NCBI GenBank assembly: GCA_050734185.1
Contig: JBOHUE010000113.1
Coordinates: 1 to 26,983, forward strand
Direction: 5' to 3'
From: JAFALX01 sp050734185
GTDB taxonomy: Bacteria; Chloroflexota; Dormibacteria; Aeolococcales; Aeolococcaceae
DNA: 26,983 nt
Below the pieces are notes generated by a model, which searched no databases, was not told where the DNA came from, and worked only from the letters and a program-made list of their open reading frames with translations. Both the position numbers and the translations under genes were made by a program. Shown piece after piece: positions 24,442-26,983 of the stretch; within the stretch, counting starts at the first letter, position 1, and each line of letters opens with the position of its first letter.

Positions 24442-24744
24442 GTCGAGTTCGACGCGCGAGGGGCGGCGCGTCGTTCGCTTCGCTCGCGTCGAGGTGCTCG
24501 ACTTGCTGCTCGGCGTACTGCGCCGCTTGCGCGTCGCCGGCGCGGGCGTGCGACCGGTGCGTGCCGCGTTGTGCTCGATGGTGACCATCACGGCGAGCAC
24601 CAGCTCACGCTGTGCGTTCGCCAGGTGCTTCTGCGCCTCCGGCGGGATCAGGTCGCCGAGCTGCTGACCGAGCAGCTGCGTCGCGCTCTGCGCGAGATGC
24701 ACCGGACACAGCGGACACGCCCCCTCGTTCTCGGCCGCGGTCAC
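24439..24744 (-). CDS. Small CxxC protein with basic Ser/Thr-rich tail
   Basis: 101 aa, not recognised. The N terminus has ACPLCPVH (Cys10, Cys13), a possible half of a zinc or redox site. A predicted amphipathic helical middle (about 15-60, SATQLLGQQLGDLIPPEAQKHLANAQRELVLAVMVTIEH) is followed by a 40-residue tail made mostly of Arg, Lys, Ser and Thr, probably disordered and able to bind nucleic acid or acidic partners. GTG 24744 overlaps the stop of the ArsA gene (GTGA), so it is translated from the same mRNA. No membrane segment. Its link with the ArsA ATPase suggests a partner role, but nothing in the sequence proves it. Confidence 0.7.
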   Translation of the reverse strand: MTAAENEGACPLCPVHLAQSATQLLGQQLGDLIPPEAQKHLANAQRELVLAVMVTIEHNAARTGRTPAPATRKRRSTPSSKSSTSTRAKRTTRRPSRVELD

Positions 24745-25916
24745 TTGCGTGCGTTGGCGAACGTCACCGACAGCATGCCTTCCTCGAGTCGCCCGCGCGT
24801 CACCTCCTTGCCGTTGAGCACGCGCGGCAGCGAGATCTCCCGCTTGTACGGGCCGACGGTCACGTACAGCTCACCCTCGCGATGCGTGATGTCGATGTCC
24901 TCCTTGCCCACGAACGGCAGCTGCAGGTGCAGCTCGTACCCGCTGCCCACCTTGACGAGGCGCTGGGGCACCGCGCGATAGTAAATCGTGCTGGGGTCGC
25001 CGTCACCGTAGATGGACATGGCCATCTCGGTGAGGTTGTCGAGCCCGACGATCTCGTGATCGAACAGCCGCGTCTGCAGGATGGGGACCGGGCTGAACGA
25101 TCGCTCGACGAGCTCTGCGTAGCGTTGTTGCGTCTGCCGCCATGCGGCGAAGTAGCGATCCTGCACCTCCGGCGGCAGCACGCGATTCACGACGATGAGG
25201 TCGGTGAGGTAGTCGTACAGGCTGAGGTAGGTGAACGCGCGCTGCGCCTCCTTCACCACCATCTTCTCGAGGTTGAGCACGATGCGCACGGTGCAGACCT
25301 TGGGGTCGCCGAGGATGCGCTTCATCCCGTCGAGGTCGACGAGCAGATCCTTGACGTGGCCGAAGAAGTCGTCGGAGGGCAGCGGGATCTTGGTGAACGG
25401 CTGCACCATCGGACGCGCGACCCTGGCGATGGTGCGCTGGATCGGGAACAGGCGCTGCAGGTACCAACGCGCCACGTCGGGAAACGCCAGCAGCTGCAGC
25501 GTCTCACCGGTGGGCGCGCAGTCGACGACGAGCACGTCGTACTTGCCGCTGGCGCGGTGGTGCTTGATCTGCATCAGGCTCGCCACCTCCTCCATCCCCG
25601 GCGGCGATGCCAGCTCCTCCGCCACGATGTCGTCCACACCCTCCTGCGACGCGAACAGCGCGGTCAGGTATTCGTGGATGCGGTCCCAATGGTCCTCGAG
25701 CTCGCGGAGCGCGTTGATCTCCTGCGCCCAGAGGTTGGGTGCGATCTCGGTCGGCCGGTCACCGATCTCGGCGTCGAGGCTGTCGCCGAGGCTGTGAGCC
25801 GCGTCGGTGCTGATCACGAGCGTGCGGTATCCCAGCTGCGCGCAGCGCACCGCGGTTGCCGCGGCGACGGTGGTCTTGCCGACCCCGCCCTTGCCCGTGT
25901 AGAGGATCACCCGCAT
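24741..25916 (-). CDS. ArsA/Get3-family ATPase with C-terminal HSP20-like domain
   Basis: 391 aa. Deviant Walker A (P-loop) GKGGVGKT at 8-15 with the signature lysine Lys9, switch I STDAAHSL (36-43, Asp38 at the position of the Get3 catalytic Asp), and switch II DCAPTGET (132-139). After the ATPase domain, residues about 318-391 form a small beta-sandwich HSP20-like domain: LHLQLPFVGKEDIDI, GELYVTVGPYKREISLP and EEGMLSVTFA. No arsR, arsB or arsD is present, and the cysteine trio of arsenite-activated ArsA is not evident, so arsenite pumping is unlikely. The Get3 branch delivers tail-anchored proteins. The upstream gene encodes one such candidate (28-base gap), and the downstream CxxC gene is coupled. 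ATG 25916 has a TATGGT box 9 bases upstream. Confidence 0.92.
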   Translation of the reverse strand: MRVILYTGKGGVGKTTVAAATAVRCAQLGYRTLVISTDAAHSLGDSLDAEIGDRPTEIAPNLWAQEINALRELEDHWDRIHEYLTALFASQEGVDDIVAEELASPPGMEEVASLMQIKHHRASGKYDVLVVDCAPTGETLQLLAFPDVARWYLQRLFPIQRTIARVARPMVQPFTKIPLPSDDFFGHVKDLLVDLDGMKRILGDPKVCTVRIVLNLEKMVVKEAQRAFTYLSLYDYLTDLIVVNRVLPPEVQDRYFAAWRQTQQRYAELVERSFSPVPILQTRLFDHEIVGLDNLTEMAMSIYGDGDPSTIYYRAVPQRLVKVGSGYELHLQLPFVGKEDIDITHREGELYVTVGPYKREISLPRVLNGKEVTRGRLEEGMLSVTFANARK

Positions 25917-25925
25917 ACCGGCCCC

Positions 25926-25931
25926 ACCATA
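25926..25931 (-). promoter_or_regulatory. Possible -10 box TATGGT before the ArsA-type gene
   Basis: TATGGT ends 9 bases before ATG 25916 on the minus strand, inside the 28-base gap after the tail-anchored protein gene. No -35 or Shine-Dalgarno sequence is seen. It could add a leaderless transcript on top of read-through. Confidence 0.3.
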
Positions 25932-25944
25932 GGTCGCGACGTCG

Positions 25945-26442
25945 TCAGTGCACCACGTTGGAAACGACGATGGCCGCGATGACGATGAGCGCGACCATGA
26001 ACCCCGCGATCACCACCACGCGCCGCAGGTCGGCGGGCACGTAGGGAACGCGGTCGATCGGGATCGCCGCATCGTCGCTCTCGAGCGGCTGGAACATCGC
26101 CGCCGCATTGCTCGGGCCGCGCCCGGGCCGGCTTGCGCGTGCCGCTGTCCGCGTCGTGTCGCTGAGACGCTCGATTCGGCGGCGCACCGGTGCACCGGAT
26201 GTGCTCGCCGCCGGCGTCGCCACCGCGGCCACGGCGGCCTCCCCGACGGACTCATCCGTGTCGGGCTCATCCGCGCCGCCGGCGGGGCCTCCGGCGGGGC
26301 CGGCGTCGAGCGCCGTGTCCGCTGCTTCGGACTCGTCAAGCTGATCAACGACGTCCACATCGGGTGTTGCCGCGCCCTGAATCGGAGCGGCCTGGCGCGC
26401 TGCTGCGCGCTGCTTCTGTCGGCGAGTCTTCCGGGCAGGCAT
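25945..26442 (-). CDS. Predicted tail-anchored membrane protein
   Basis: 165 aa, not recognised by family. The N terminus is strongly basic (MPARKTRRQKQRAAARQ), the middle (21-110) is acidic to Ala/Pro/Gly-rich and looks disordered, and a single hydrophobic helix spans about 142-161 (VVVIAGFMVALIVIAAIVV), leaving a tail of only SNVVH. There is no signal peptide. This is the layout of a tail-anchored protein, which must be inserted after translation. It sits 28 bases upstream of the Get3-type ATPase. A two-copy 12-base repeat at 26279-26302 encodes GPAGGPAG. ATG 26442 has no Shine-Dalgarno sequence in the normal window; a GGAGG lies 26 bases away. Confidence 0.78.
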   Translation of the reverse strand: MPARKTRRQKQRAAARQAAPIQGAATPDVDVVDQLDESEAADTALDAGPAGGPAGGADEPDTDESVGEAAVAAVATPAASTSGAPVRRRIERLSDTTRTAARASRPGRGPSNAAAMFQPLESDDAAIPIDRVPYVPADLRRVVVIAGFMVALIVIAAIVVSNVVH

Positions 26443-26625
26443 CAGATCGATTGGAAGCTTAACAGGCGCCTCCGAACGCTCTGGAAAAGCGGGGCAGCGG
26501 GGCGCCAGATAGACGCGGCCTCAACAGAACGCGAAGCCGGAGCGGTGGGCAGGACCCGGCGCGCCCGCTGCCAGTACAGCCTCCGATGTTCGGGGTGCAG
26601 CCCAACATCTTGTGGCTATTCGCGC
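26443..26625 (-). promoter_or_regulatory. Long structured leader upstream of the tail-anchored protein gene
   Basis: About 180 non-genic bases lie between the consensus promoter (26626-26653) and ATG 26442. A good hairpin sits at 26585-26609 (GATGTT pairs with AACATC, then GGG with CCC, loop TGCAG). A second is GGCAG/CTGCC at 26548-26572. Two copies of the self-complementary GGCGCC (26465-26470 and 26501-26506) and TCTGG/CCAGA (26480-26509) can also pair and would bury a GGAGG motif. It could be a regulatory leader or a small RNA; it matches no riboswitch I recognise. A 49-codon open frame (26608 to 26459) crosses it. Confidence 0.35.
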
Positions 26626-26653
26626 ATCCTAGCACATCATGCTGTGGTGTCAA
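26626..26653 (-). promoter_or_regulatory. Consensus promoter TTGACA-16-TAGGAT
   Basis: Minus strand: TTGACA (26648-26653), a 16-base spacer and TAGGAT (26626-26631). This is the best sigma-70-type promoter in the window and lies across the stop codon of the ligase-like gene, so it starts a new transcript for the tail-anchored protein/ArsA genes. The -35 is one arm of a perfect inverted repeat, GTGTCAA-GCGGT-TTGACAC (26647-26665), which could be an operator. Confidence 0.6.
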
Positions 26654-26983
26654 GCGGTTTGACACACAAGATCTGCTCGAAGGACGTCATCAGCGCACGA
26701 GCCACTTCGTGGCGCTCGACGTCTCTCGCCACGAGCGCGCGCAGCCCGTGCGAAGGCGGCCGCCGCGCCGCGATGGGGTCGAGAGCCGGCGTTCTGCCGC
26801 GTCGGACATACAGCGCTGCGCGCGATGGCGACAGCAGCACGCTCCCGTGCTGCAGCAGCGCGCGACCGCGTCTCGCCTGTGCGCTGCCGACGAGCTTGCC
26901 GCCGGTTTCATCGAGGAGCTCATGCGCGGCGGGGCGAGCGAAGCAGTCGGCGGGCGCGGCGACGGCGCGACCGGCGCGGCGCT
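26637..26983 (-). CDS. Lipoate/biotin-protein ligase-like protein, C-terminal part (5' end outside window)
   Basis: The last 114 codons of a gene whose start is beyond position 26983. Reading in frame gives CFARPAAHELLDETGGKLVGSAQARRGRALLQHGSVLLS, the BPL/LplA/LipB family block in which the lysine of GGKLVGSAQ contacts the lipoyl or octanoyl adenylate and QHGS lies in the substrate site. Members attach lipoate, octanoate or biotin to carrier domains of metabolic complexes; LplA, LipM and similar ones cannot be told apart from this fragment. It ends EQILCVKPLDTTA with TGA at 26637-26639. The promoter for the next genes overlaps its final codons. Confidence 0.82.
   Translation of the reverse strand, partial: RRAGRAVAAPADCFARPAAHELLDETGGKLVGSAQARRGRALLQHGSVLLSPSRAALYVRRGRTPALDPIAARRPPSHGLRALVARDVERHEVARALMTSFEQILCVKPLDTTA

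Noticed and set aside
24741..25916. Arsenite efflux ATPase (arsA of an ars operon)
   Set aside because: No arsB, arsD or arsR nearby, the HSP20-like tail is not found in arsenite ArsA, and the protein has a single ATPase half.
26443..26625. tmRNA, SRP RNA, RNase P RNA or known riboswitch in the leader
   Set aside because: None of the conserved cores of these RNAs could be found by eye.

Overview
The window is a very GC-rich (roughly 70 percent by eye), gene-dense chromosomal segment with 31 protein genes, frequent GTG starts, and many 4- or 8-base stop/start overlaps (GTGA, ATGA, GTGccTGA, ATGccTGA). There are no IS elements, CRISPR arrays, rRNA or recognisable tRNA genes. The content fits a soil or environmental member of the Terrabacteria (Chloroflexota, Dormibacterota or Actinomycetota-like): an LprG-type lipoprotein with a P55-type transporter, a DUF664-type DinB protein, an ArsA ATPase with a C-terminal HSP20-like domain, and several genes whose TAnnnT -10 box lies only 6-10 bases before the start codon, as in leaderless transcripts. 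The exact phylum cannot be fixed from this sequence.

Left part (1-6115): a rhodanese-ThiF/MoeB fusion on the plus strand converges on a minus-strand operon, DEAD-box helicase -> alpha/beta hydrolase -> Trm112-like zinc protein. Divergent from the helicase is a plus-strand pair, D-2-hydroxyacid dehydrogenase -> Cof-type HAD phosphatase, which collides tail to tail with a DUF1801 gene.

Middle part (6116-17300), all minus strand. One run reads UPF0104-type membrane protein -> orphan histidine kinase -> class II fumarase -> 3-hydroxyacyl-CoA dehydrogenase -> DinB-like protein. The other reads LprG-like lipoprotein -> P55-like 14-helix MFS transporter -> CCA-adding enzyme -> DUF1232 protein -> ribosomal protein L9 -> DnaB helicase. 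This second run is almost entirely translationally coupled and joins envelope lipid/drug export to tRNA maturation, translation and replication.

Right-middle part (17301-21224): a divergent promoter region feeds csaA, a second MFS transporter and a four-helix membrane protein of unknown function. Facing them are a NIPSNAP protein and an SDR oxidoreductase gene broken by a single-base frameshift.

Right part (21266-26983), all minus strand: lipoate/biotin-ligase-like gene (cut by the window edge) -> structured leader with a consensus promoter -> predicted tail-anchored membrane protein -> ArsA/Get3-type ATPase with HSP20-like domain -> small CxxC protein -> M50 protease -> Nudix hydrolase -> CaCA cation exchanger -> GNAT acetyltransferase. 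The tail-anchored protein, Get3-like ATPase and CxxC protein together are the best candidate here for an undescribed system: a possible bacterial counterpart of the eukaryotic GET pathway. That reading is inference.
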